Assembly: GCA_937923125.1 (NCBI GenBank)
Contig: CALALK010000165.1
Span: 1-5,434, forward strand
Origin: an uncultured Carnobacterium sp.
GTDB taxonomy: Bacteria; Bacillota; Bacilli; Lactobacillales; Aerococcaceae
Length of the DNA stretch: 5,434 nucleotides
Reading direction: 5' to 3'
Position numbers and translations under genes: made by a program. The notes below the pieces were generated by a model. That model saw nothing but the letters and a program-made list of their open reading frames with translations. It ran no database searches and was not told where the DNA came from. Positions 1 through 5,434 of this stretch are shown here, piece by piece (within the stretch, counting starts at the first letter, position 1; every line of letters starts with the position of its first letter).

Positions 1-163
<163 letters not shown>

Positions 164-194
164 TTAATACGCTCCTTTTTTTGTCATCTTATCT

Positions 195-223
195 ATAATA
201 CTTGTTTTTCGTGAGTTTCGCAA
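195..223 (-). promoter_or_regulatory. Predicted sigma-A-type promoter of parE
   Basis: On the minus strand a -35 box TTGCGA (223-218) and a -10 box TATTAT (200-195) are separated by exactly 17 bp. Transcription would start near 188, giving a leader of about 25 nt that contains the parE ribosome binding site. Both boxes match 4-5 of 6 consensus bases. This is a prediction from sequence only. Confidence 0.65.
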
Positions 224-272
224 GATTTCTCCTTAGAAACAGCGTTAAATTAACCTTTCTTGCTTACTTAAT

Positions 273-302
273 TTGTATCTATTGTCCAATTTATGTTAAA
301 CT
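273..302 (+). promoter_or_regulatory. Predicted extended -10 promoter of plsY
   Basis: A -35-like TTGTAT (273-278) lies 18 bp before TAAACT (297-302), which is preceded by TGT (294-296), an extended -10 TGn element. Transcription would begin around 309, leaving a leader of under 30 nt before the plsY start. The -10 box matches only 4 of 6 consensus bases, so the call is moderate. The -10 box lies within the left arm of the inverted repeat at 296-319, so a protein bound there could block initiation. Confidence 0.45.
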
Positions 303-319
303 GTCACTAGACTGTTTAA
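296..319. repeat. Imperfect inverted repeat over the plsY transcription start
   Basis: The left arm TTAAACTGTC (296-305) and right arm GACTGTTTAA (310-319) flank a 4-nt centre ACTA. Nine of ten positions pair; the only mismatch is T302 against T313. The repeat covers the predicted -10 box and start site and touches the first bases of the plsY ribosome binding site. It could be an operator or, if transcription starts upstream of it, a small hairpin in the leader. There is no T-run after it, so it is not an intrinsic terminator. I do not recognise it as a FapR, FabT or CodY box. Confidence 0.5.
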
Positions 320-324
320 AGGAG
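318..324 (+). promoter_or_regulatory. plsY ribosome binding site that decides the start codon
   Basis: AAAGGAG ends at 324. The upstream in-frame ATG at 327 would be only 2 nt away, too close for normal initiation. The in-frame ATG at 336 is 11 nt away, which is long but workable. The later ATG is therefore favoured as the plsY start. Confidence 0.7.
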
Positions 325-335
325 AAATGAAATTA

Positions 336-956
336 ATGTCATTTACTTTTATTATAGGCGCACTTGTCGCGTATTTGCTTGGTTCAATCCCATCAGGATT
401 ATGGATTGGACAATACTTCTTTCAAAAAGACATCCGACAATTCGGAAGTGGAAATTTAGGATCAACGAATGCCTTTCGCGTTCTAGGCAAGAAAGCAGGC
501 TCCGTTGTACTCTTTTGCGATGTGTTTAAAGGCTTTTTAGCAATGGTTCTTGCAATGACGGTATTTAAACAAGAAAGTTTATCACCTCTTTGGATTGCAT
601 CATTTGCAGTCATCGGGCATACTTTCCCACTGTTTGCATCTTTTAAAGGCGGAAAAGCTGTAGCAACATTCGCAGGAATGATTTTAGCATATCAACCATT
701 ACTACTACTTTACGGGTTAATCATTTTCTTAGCTCTACTTGCGATTACTCGTATGGTAAGTCTTACAGCAATGGTCACAATTTCTGCTGGAGTTCTCCTT
801 TCATTATTGTTTAATGATTGGACGTTAACAGCTTTTGCACTTGCGATTGATATTTTTATCATTTATCGTCATCGCTCCAACATTCAACGTATTCTAAACG
901 GTACAGAAAATAAAGTCCCAATGCCTTGGGATAAGCAAAATAAAGACACTAAGTAA
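336..956 (+). CDS. plsY: Acyl-phosphate:glycerol-3-phosphate acyltransferase PlsY
   Basis: Integral membrane enzyme that moves a fatty acyl group from acyl-phosphate (made by PlsX) to the sn-1 position of glycerol-3-phosphate, giving lysophosphatidic acid, the first committed step of phospholipid synthesis. Counted from the ATG at 336 the protein has 206 residues, normal for the family. Visible motifs, in order: GSIPSG (16-21); GSGNLGSTN (37-45), the conserved first loop; a DVFKG helix start (62-66); GHTFP and GGKAVAT (94-111), the glycerol-phosphate/phosphate-binding loop; and RHRSNIQRILNGTE (178-191) before a charged C-terminus. Hydrophobic segments between these fit the five-helix PlsY fold. 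An in-frame ATG at 327 would add MKL but lies only 2 nt from the ribosome binding site. The gene is divergent from parE and convergent with the epimerase-like gene. Its stop codon sits in the loop of the shared terminator, and its last three codons form part of the stem. Confidence 0.96.
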   Translation: MSFTFIIGALVAYLLGSIPSGLWIGQYFFQKDIRQFGSGNLGSTNAFRVLGKKAGSVVLFCDVFKGFLAMVLAMTVFKQESLSPLWIASFAVIGHTFPLFASFKGGKAVATFAGMILAYQPLLLLYGLIIFLALLAITRMVSLTAMVTISAGVLLSLLFNDWTLTAFALAIDIFIIYRHRSNIQRILNGTENKVPMPWDKQNKDTK

Positions 957-981
957 TTTCTTAGTGTCTTTTCTTTTTATT
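942..981. terminator. Bidirectional intrinsic terminator shared by plsY and the codY operon
   Basis: The arms AAAGACACTAAG (942-953) and CTTAGTGTCTTT (960-971) pair perfectly over 12 bp around a 6-nt loop (954-959). On the plus strand the stem is followed by TCTTTTTATT, a U-rich tail. On the minus strand it is followed by ATTTTGCTT, a weaker U-rich tail. The plsY TAA (954-956) is in the loop, and the epimerase-like gene's stop (977-979) lies just before the stem when read leftward. One hairpin can therefore end transcription of both convergent units. Confidence 0.9.
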
Positions 982-1849
982 CAAATACAAAAGTTGCGGT
1001 TGATTGATAAGGTTTATCACTTGTAATGCGTAAAATATTTTTCTTTTCTTCAAGGTCTAATGCGGATTCTGTTGAAATATCTGGATATCCATCCCAAGGC
1101 TCAAAGCAGATAAACGGAGAATCATCTGGATTCGTCCAAACGCCAACTGCTTCAATTCCATTAAGGTGAACAGATACGCTTCTAGTTCCCTTTGGAGAAT
1201 ACAGTTTTCCTTTAAAGTTGGGAGTTATTGATTTAAACAGTAATACATCATTTGTAAATAAGTCATGGTGCAGTGCAAAATCTCCTTGTGTAAAAGGAAC
1301 TCCTTCCAAGGATGCTAGGTATGGAATTTCAAGCTCCAATTTTGAGATAGGAGCATCTGAAGTTAATTGAATATGATAATCCTCAAAGGTTAATCCTTCT
1401 TCTAGTGGAACCGCAAATGCAGGATGCCCACCGATTGCAAAATACAATTCAGGACTAACAGTTGATAGTTGATACGTCATGTCTAAAGAATTCGAATGTA
1501 GCGTATATTTCAAACGTAACTCAAACTCAAAAGGATAGGACTCGTTTGTCATCTCATTCGTTAATAAGAAAGTTGCAAAACTATCCCCTTTTTCTTCTAA
1601 GCAAAAAGCATAATCTCTAGCAAATCCATGTTTTCTAGCAGGATATTTCTTTCCTTTATAAATAAACGAATTCTCTTTAATAGCTCCGATATTCGGGAAT
1701 AAAATCGGTGATTGCTTGTTCCAATGAATGCCGTCTGGTTGATACATATATTCGGTATTTGTATCTTTTGCAACCACAGAAGTTAGTTCTGCACCAAAGA
1801 GTTTCACGCCAACTTTTAAACACTCATTTTCAATAAAGATGTTTTCCAT
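977..1849 (-). CDS. Aldose 1-epimerase family protein (LacX-type galactose mutarotase-like)
   Basis: A 290-residue cytosolic protein of the galactose mutarotase-like beta-sandwich superfamily. Landmarks include an N-terminal strand with FGAELTSV (18-25), SPILFPNIGAI (47-57), KHGFARD (73-79) with candidate catalytic H74, AIGGHPAF (138-145) with second H142, and FICFEPWDGYPD with a candidate general-base glutamate near residue 250. This layout resembles the LacX subgroup more than classical GalM, which is longer and has a different N-terminal motif. The family interconverts alpha and beta anomers of hexoses, or sometimes of hexose phosphates; the true substrate here cannot be read from sequence. 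The ATG follows GAGG with a 9-nt spacer, a weaker site than those of its neighbours. It begins 16 bp after the codY stop on the same strand and is the last gene before the shared terminator, so it is probably cotranscribed with codY. Confidence 0.88.
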   Translation of the reverse strand: MENIFIENECLKVGVKLFGAELTSVVAKDTNTEYMYQPDGIHWNKQSPILFPNIGAIKENSFIYKGKKYPARKHGFARDYAFCLEEKGDSFATFLLTNEMTNESYPFEFELRLKYTLHSNSLDMTYQLSTVSPELYFAIGGHPAFAVPLEEGLTFEDYHIQLTSDAPISKLELEIPYLASLEGVPFTQGDFALHHDLFTNDVLLFKSITPNFKGKLYSPKGTRSVSVHLNGIEAVGVWTNPDDSPFICFEPWDGYPDISTESALDLEEKKNILRITSDKPYQSTATFVFE

Positions 1850-1865
1850 TTTAAATCGCCTCTAT

Positions 1866-2669
1866 TTATGCAAATTTTAATTCAGACAACAATGAAGACT
1901 TAATGTTTTGATTTTTGATTTTAATATAAGTTCCTTTTGTTCCTAAACTACGACTTTCAATAATACCAGCAGATTCAAGTTTTCGAATCGCATTCACGAT
2001 TACTGTACGAGTGATATGATACTCTTGAGCAATTTTAAGGGCAGTGAAGCGTAAGTCCATCCCATCAAAAAGACCAATAATGACTTTAATGGCTTCTAAT
2101 TCACTGTAAGAAAGAGAATTAAGAGCTAAATGAACATTTTGTTGCTCACGTTTTTCTTGCTCAATTTTACGAGTATACCAGTGAAGCATTTCTGTTCCAA
2201 TAACAGTCGCTGCATGCTCAGCAAGAATCAGATCATCTGTTGAGAAGGTTTGTCCTTCTTTACCCATTACTACAAATCCTAACTGTTTACCTGAAGCATA
2301 AATTGGAATCACAGTCGTCATTGCTTTTTGGAAATTTTCATGCACTTCTACTGGAAAGATTGTTAAAGCATCTGTCACAGGAATATTTTCCTTCGTAAAT
2401 TTTAAGGCAGTTAACTCTTTCATATAAAAATCTGGAAATTGACGATTGTCCTTGTATTCTTTCATACGATCGTTATTTACCTGGAACTCATCATGAATAC
2501 CTAGCATTCTTCCTTCTCTTGAAGCAATATACAAATCAACTTTTAGCAAAGAACCCAAAATTTCAGTCAACTTATTAAATGGTAAGTCAGCGGTTTCTGA
2601 GTCTCTCCACACGTTGTCGTATTGCACAATCTCGTTTATTTTTCGTAAATCAGCTAATATTGTACGCAC
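1866..2669 (-). CDS. codY: Global transcriptional repressor CodY
   Basis: A DNA-binding regulator that senses branched-chain amino acids and, in many Firmicutes, GTP. It represses nutrient uptake, amino acid synthesis, competence and virulence genes while cells grow on rich supply. It has 267 residues against 259 in B. subtilis; the excess is mostly in the first 35 residues. The N-terminal GAF domain (about 1-155) has the isoleucine-pocket segments NDRM (66-69), RQFP (76-79) and TIFPVE. DDLILAEHAATVIG and a long linker helix follow, then the winged helix-turn-helix (about 207-253), which includes TRTVIVNAIRKLESAG and IESRSLGTKGTYIK and is nearly identical to the family consensus. Translation begins at GTG (2667-2669): AAGGAG lies 9 nt upstream, and the resulting N-terminus aligns with B. 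subtilis CodY. The start is 17 bp after the hslU stop. I found no convincing CodY box (AATTTTCWGAAAATT) in the window by eye. Confidence 0.97.
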   Translation of the reverse strand: MRTILADLRKINEIVQYDNVWRDSETADLPFNKLTEILGSLLKVDLYIASREGRMLGIHDEFQVNNDRMKEYKDNRQFPDFYMKELTALKFTKENIPVTDALTIFPVEVHENFQKAMTTVIPIYASGKQLGFVVMGKEGQTFSTDDLILAEHAATVIGTEMLHWYTRKIEQEKREQQNVHLALNSLSYSELEAIKVIIGLFDGMDLRFTALKIAQEYHITRTVIVNAIRKLESAGIIESRSLGTKGTYIKIKNQNIKSSLLSELKFA

Positions 2670-2678
2670 AAGTGTATT

Positions 2679-2684
2679 CTCCTT
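2679..2684 (-). promoter_or_regulatory. codY ribosome binding site supporting a GTG start
   Basis: On the minus strand AAGGAG (2684-2679) is followed by a 9-nt spacer and GTG (2669-2667). It lies in the 17-nt gap after the hslU TAA. No in-frame ATG near this position would fit the conserved N-terminus, so this site settles the start as GTG. Confidence 0.85.
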
Positions 2685-2686
2685 TT

Positions 2687-4093
2687 TTATAAAATGTATT
2701 TTGTTAAATCTTGATCCTCACGAATCGCGTTTAGTTTACTTTCAACATATTGTTCTGTAATTTGAATGCTTCCCATTTGCATAGATGGCGCTTCAAATAA
2801 CAATTCTTCAAGTACTGTTTCTAAAATCGTATGAAGACGACGAGCACCGATATTTTCCATTGTGCTGTTCACTTCAAATGCAATTTCAGCTAGTTTAGAT
2901 ACTGCTTCTTTTGTAAAGATGACTTCAACATTTTCAGTTGCTAGCAATGCTTTGTATTGTTTTAATAAAGCACTTTTTGGTTCTGTTAAGATACGTTCGA
3001 AGTCTTCTTTTGATAAATCTTGTAATTCAACACGAATTGGGAAACGTCCTTGCAATTCCGGCATTAAATCACTTGGTTTAGCAACGTGGAAGGCACCTGA
3101 AGCAATAAACAAGATATGGTCTGTGTTAATCACACCGTACTTCGTATTCACTTGGCTTCCTTCAACAATCGGTAAGATGTCTCGTTGAACACCTTCACGA
3201 GAAACCTCACCGCCGTTATGGCCTTTAGCAGCAATCTTATCAATCTCATCAATAAAGATAATTCCTGAAGTTTCGGCTAACTTCAACGCTTCTGCATGCA
3301 TATCTTCTTGATTGATTAAATGATTAGCTTCTTCTTCTGTTAATAGTTCTAAAGCCTCTTTAACCGTAACAGTACGGCTAATTTTCTTCTTAGGAGTCAT
3401 TTGGTCAAGAACTGATTGAATTTGCATCATTTGTTCCATTTGGTTACCAGAGCCCGCCATGCGCATTGGTTTCTCTGTTAATTCAATCGTCACTTCTTTA
3501 GAATCAAGAAGGCCATTTCTTAATTGTTGCTCAATATCACGTCGTTTTTGGGCAATTTCTTCAGTGACTTCTTCCTTCATTTCAGGTTCTAATCCAGGAT
3601 TTTGGATTCCCATTTGTTGGAACATACTAAAGAGTGAATCTTGTTGTGGATTCGAAACCTTTTTCATAATGCCAGGTTTCAAAATCTTCGCTAGTTTCTT
3701 AACAGCCTTATCAAAAGCTTGTGGTTTCACTTCTTCTTGTTTTAATTTTGTAACAATTTGAATCGCATTTTCTACTAAATCGCGAACCATTGATTCTACA
3801 TCACGTCCAACATAACCCACTTCAGTAAATTTAGTGGCTTCCACTTTTGCAAATGGTGCATCAACTAATTTCGCAAGACGACGAGCTAATTCCGTTTTAC
3901 CAACCCCAGTAGGTCCAATCATTAATAGATTTTTTGGAGTCACTTCTTTCTTCATTTCTTCGTCTAATAACAAACGACGGTAACGATTTCGAAGAGCCAC
4001 CGCTAAAGCACGTTTAGCATCGTGTTGTCCAACGATGAATTGATCTAATTCACTGACTACTTCTCTAGGTGTTTTACTAATATTTGCTTGCAT
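2687..4093 (-). CDS. hslU: HslU (ClpY), ATPase subunit of the HslUV protease
   Basis: AAA+ unfoldase that forms a hexamer, docks on HslV, and threads unfolded substrates into its proteolytic chamber in the cytosol. Its 468 residues are close to the B. subtilis ClpY length. Visible elements: IVGQ near residues 20-23 in the nucleotide-binding N-terminus; Walker A GPTGVGKT (60-67); pore loop GYVG (93-96); an inserted I domain (about 110-245), glutamine- and methionine-rich, that engages substrate; Walker B IIFIDEID (278-285); GRFPIRVEL (349-357) with candidate arginine R350; sensor 2 GARRL (416-420); and a C-terminus LTKYIL, the tail that inserts between HslV subunits. The ATG is 12 bp after the hslV stop. 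Its ribosome binding site TAAGGA overlaps the hslV TAA, with a 9-nt spacer. All motifs are intact, so the protein should be active. Confidence 0.98.
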   Translation of the reverse strand: MQANISKTPREVVSELDQFIVGQHDAKRALAVALRNRYRRLLLDEEMKKEVTPKNLLMIGPTGVGKTELARRLAKLVDAPFAKVEATKFTEVGYVGRDVESMVRDLVENAIQIVTKLKQEEVKPQAFDKAVKKLAKILKPGIMKKVSNPQQDSLFSMFQQMGIQNPGLEPEMKEEVTEEIAQKRRDIEQQLRNGLLDSKEVTIELTEKPMRMAGSGNQMEQMMQIQSVLDQMTPKKKISRTVTVKEALELLTEEEANHLINQEDMHAEALKLAETSGIIFIDEIDKIAAKGHNGGEVSREGVQRDILPIVEGSQVNTKYGVINTDHILFIASGAFHVAKPSDLMPELQGRFPIRVELQDLSKEDFERILTEPKSALLKQYKALLATENVEVIFTKEAVSKLAEIAFEVNSTMENIGARRLHTILETVLEELLFEAPSMQMGSIQITEQYVESKLNAIREDQDLTKYIL

Positions 4094-4105
4094 ACAACCA
4101 CTTCC

Positions 4106-4636
4106 TTACGCTAACGTTTCAGTGATGATATTATCATTTGTAAAAATATCAATCTCTGAAGCGATTTTTAAACTTTCACGAGCGATATCTTCTGCTGTTA
4201 AATTCGAATCTCCAAATCTTAGGAGTCCTCTAGCAGCTGATAAAGCATAGTTTCCACCAGACCCAATTGTTAGAATGCCATCATCTGGTTCAATGACTTC
4301 GCCTGTCCCTGAAACAAGTAGCACTTGTTCTTTATTCATTACGATTAACATCGCTTCTAATTTTTGTAAACCACGGTCACTTCTCCATTGCTTTGCCATT
4401 TCAATTGCTGCACGTTGTAAGTTCCCTTTAAACTGTTTTAGTTTATCTTCAAACATTTCTTCTAAAGTGATCGCATCAGCAACCCCTCCTGCAAATCCAA
4501 CAAGTACTTGATTGTCGAAAATACGACGGATTTTACGAGCGGTTCCTTTCATGATGACTTTTTCACCCATTGTTACTTGGCCGTCGCCAGCCATTGCAAC
4601 TTGATTATCTTTTTTTACTGCACAAATTGTAGTCAT
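4106..4636 (-). CDS. hslV: HslV (ClpQ), peptidase subunit of the HslUV protease
   Basis: Proteasome beta-type N-terminal nucleophile hydrolase; two stacked hexameric rings form the chamber capped by HslU. The protein has 176 residues and starts MTTICAV, so removal of Met exposes Thr2 as the nucleophile. Other active-site features are GDGQVTMG (17-24) with D18, the basic run ARKIRR (33-38) with K35 equivalent to the catalytic lysine of E. coli Hsl[10 protein letters not shown] (47-55), and IGSGGNYA (124-131) with S126. The start ATG overlaps the xerC TGA as ATGA. A strong GGAGG with a 6-nt spacer lies within the last xerC codons. Partnership with the HslU gene 12 bp downstream is certain from family knowledge and gene order. 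Confidence 0.98.
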   Translation of the reverse strand: MTTICAVKKDNQVAMAGDGQVTMGEKVIMKGTARKIRRIFDNQVLVGFAGGVADAITLEEMFEDKLKQFKGNLQRAAIEMAKQWRSDRGLQKLEAMLIVMNKEQVLLVSGTGEVIEPDDGILTIGSGGNYALSAARGLLRFGDSNLTAEDIARESLKIASEIDIFTNDNIITETLA

Positions 4637-5434
4637 GATTTTCCTCCATTATTCTTATTAAAGGTACTTGCATCAAACTCACTTTTCTGAGCTTTAGACC
4701 TTGGAAAATATAATTGGTAATTTTGTTGAAGAGCTTCCTTCGTCACATGCGTATAAATTTGAGTCGAACTGAGACTTACATGTCCTAAGAGTTCTTGCAC
4801 TGTTCGCATATCTGCTCCGTTATTTAACAGATGAGTCGCAAACGTATGTCTAAGCATATGCGGATGAATCTTTAACGTAAGGCCACTTTCTTGAATCAGT
4901 TTCTCTAAAATATATCGAACTCCATTTGTTGTTAGCGGGTCGCCTAAGTGATTTACAAACACAAAGGAATGGTCTTTACGCTCTTTAGCCATCAAATCTT
5001 TACGCCCTTCTTCAAGAAAGGTCTCTAAGGCTGTTCTAGCAAAGTCCCCAATTGGAACGTAACGTTCTTTGGAACCTTTACCGATAACCAGAATAATACT
5101 ATTTTCAAGGTCTAATTGCCCAAGAGTTAAATTCGTTAACTCACTGACACGCATACCTGTAGCATATAATACTTCGACTAAAGCTTTATTACGTTGGTCT
5201 AAAGACTGATTTCCATCAATAGAATCAATAAATTTTTCAATCTCATCTTCATAGAAAAATTCTGGTAAACGCATTTTACCTTTTTTGTAACTGACAGACG
5301 CAAACGGATTCGTTTCTACAACGCCTCGTTCGACAAGAAAATGATAAAATGACCGTAAACTCGAGAGAAAACGAGAAATACTTGAACGGTTATAGTTCTC
5401 ACGGTGTAATACCCCAAGATAAATTCGAACATCT
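4633..5434 (-). CDS. xerC: Tyrosine recombinase XerC (CodV), 5' end cut by the window
   Basis: Site-specific recombinase that acts with XerD at dif to resolve chromosome dimers before division. The frame stays open from the right edge: 53 codons ([20 protein letters not shown] onward) precede the internal Met at 5274, so that Met is not the start. The visible 266 residues lack roughly 35-40 N-terminal residues compared with about 300 in the family. The N-terminal core-binding helices include [18 protein letters not shown] and NPF. Catalytic residues, in fragment numbering, are R95 (ATGMRVSEL), the lysine in GKGSKER (118-124), H192 and R195 (HMLRHTF), H218 (LLGHVSLS), and the nucleophile Y227 (TQIYTH, codon 4753-4755). 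After the usual FPR end, a polar tail of about 20 residues continues to the TGA. The gene heads the hslV-hslU-codY operon as in B. subtilis. The context favours XerC over XerD or a phage integrase. Confidence 0.95.
   Translation of the reverse strand, partial: DVRIYLGVLHRENYNRSSISRFLSSLRSFYHFLVERGVVETNPFASVSYKKGKMRLPEFFYEDEIEKFIDSIDGNQSLDQRNKALVEVLYATGMRVSELTNLTLGQLDLENSIILVIGKGSKERYVPIGDFARTALETFLEEGRKDLMAKERKDHSFVFVNHLGDPLTTNGVRYILEKLIQESGLTLKIHPHMLRHTFATHLLNNGADMRTVQELLGHVSLSSTQIYTHVTKEALQQNYQLYFPRSKAQKSEFDASTFNKNNGGKS
4643..4647 (-). promoter_or_regulatory. hslV ribosome binding site inside the xerC C-terminal codons
   Basis: GGAGG (4647-4643, minus strand) sits 6 nt before the hslV ATG and is read as two glycine codons (NNGGKS) at the end of xerC. 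With the ATGA stop/start overlap, it points to translational coupling of hslV to xerC. Confidence 0.8.

Noticed and set aside
244..254. Short palindrome GTTAAATTAAC between the two divergent promoters
   Set aside because: Only 5-bp arms in very AT-rich DNA; likely by chance and not matched to a known operator.
422..613. Minus-strand 63-codon frame inside plsY
   Set aside because: It overlaps the most conserved part of PlsY on the other strand and has no ribosome binding site or family resemblance.
1005..1019. Small hairpin TGATAA-GGT-TTATCA near the 3' end of the epimerase-like gene
   Set aside because: It is inside coding sequence, AT-rich, with a 6-bp stem and no T-run; the real terminator lies at 942-981.
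2331..2400. AAATTTTC and ATATTTTCC patches in codY resembling half a CodY box
   Set aside because: Neither completes the 15-bp AATTTTCWGAAAATT palindrome, and both are inside coding sequence far from any promoter.
2862..3761. Plus-strand open frames of 108 and 100 codons opposite hslU
   Set aside because: They lie wholly antisense to a gene with every HslU motif intact, have no convincing ribosome binding site, and their Ser/Phe/Cys-rich translations look like reverse-frame shadow.
4275..4690. Plus-strand open frames opposite hslV and the xerC end (78 and 60 codons)
   Set aside because: Both are antisense to well-supported genes, lack initiation signals and have no recognisable domain.
5272..5274. 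ATG at 5274 as the xerC start
   Set aside because: The frame stays open for 53 more codons to the window edge, and those codons encode typical XerC N-terminal domain sequence, so this Met is internal.
4633..5434. Possibility that the tyrosine recombinase is a phage or island integrase
   Set aside because: The conserved operon with hslV, hslU and codY, and the lack of tRNA, att-like repeats or accessory genes, point to chromosomal XerC.

Overview
The window is ordinary-looking core chromosome from a low-G+C Gram-positive bacterium, most likely a member of the Lactobacillales (Carnobacteriaceae- or Enterococcaceae-like). I infer this from AT-rich coding sequence, strong AAGGAG/GGAGG ribosome binding sites, a CodY regulator, an acyl-phosphate-type PlsY, and the gene order xerC-hslV-hslU-codY, which matches the codV-clpQ-clpY-codY operon of Bacillus subtilis. 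The genus cannot be fixed from the sequence alone.

Layout: Positions 1-163 (minus strand) are the 5' end of parE, the topoisomerase IV ATPase subunit, which runs off the left edge. Positions 164-335 form a divergent promoter region with a good sigma-A-type promoter for parE (minus) and a weaker extended -10 promoter for plsY (plus). The plsY promoter overlaps an unexplained near-perfect inverted repeat. plsY (336-956, plus) encodes the membrane glycerol-3-phosphate acyltransferase and ends inside a perfect 12-bp-stem terminator (942-981). That terminator also serves the convergent minus-strand operon.

The operon fills the rest of the window on the minus strand. Its order of transcription is xerC (cut by the right edge), hslV, hslU, codY, and an aldose 1-epimerase-family gene (LacX-type). 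The junctions are a 4-bp overlap and gaps of 12, 17 and 16 bp, with no visible internal terminator, so all five are probably cotranscribed. The upstream promoter lies beyond the right edge.

Functionally, XerC resolves chromosome dimers at dif. HslV and HslU form the two-component ATP-dependent protease. CodY is the global GTP/branched-chain amino acid-responsive repressor of stationary-phase and nutrient genes. The epimerase-like protein probably acts on a sugar or sugar phosphate. ParE and PlsY belong to the neighbouring conserved topoisomerase IV/phospholipid locus.

I see no mobile element, CRISPR array, RNA gene, pseudogene or defence-like cassette, and nothing that amounts to a new system. 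The points most worth a second look are the inverted repeat over the plsY promoter, the sugar epimerase cotranscribed with codY, and small departures in CodY and XerC from the B. subtilis proteins.
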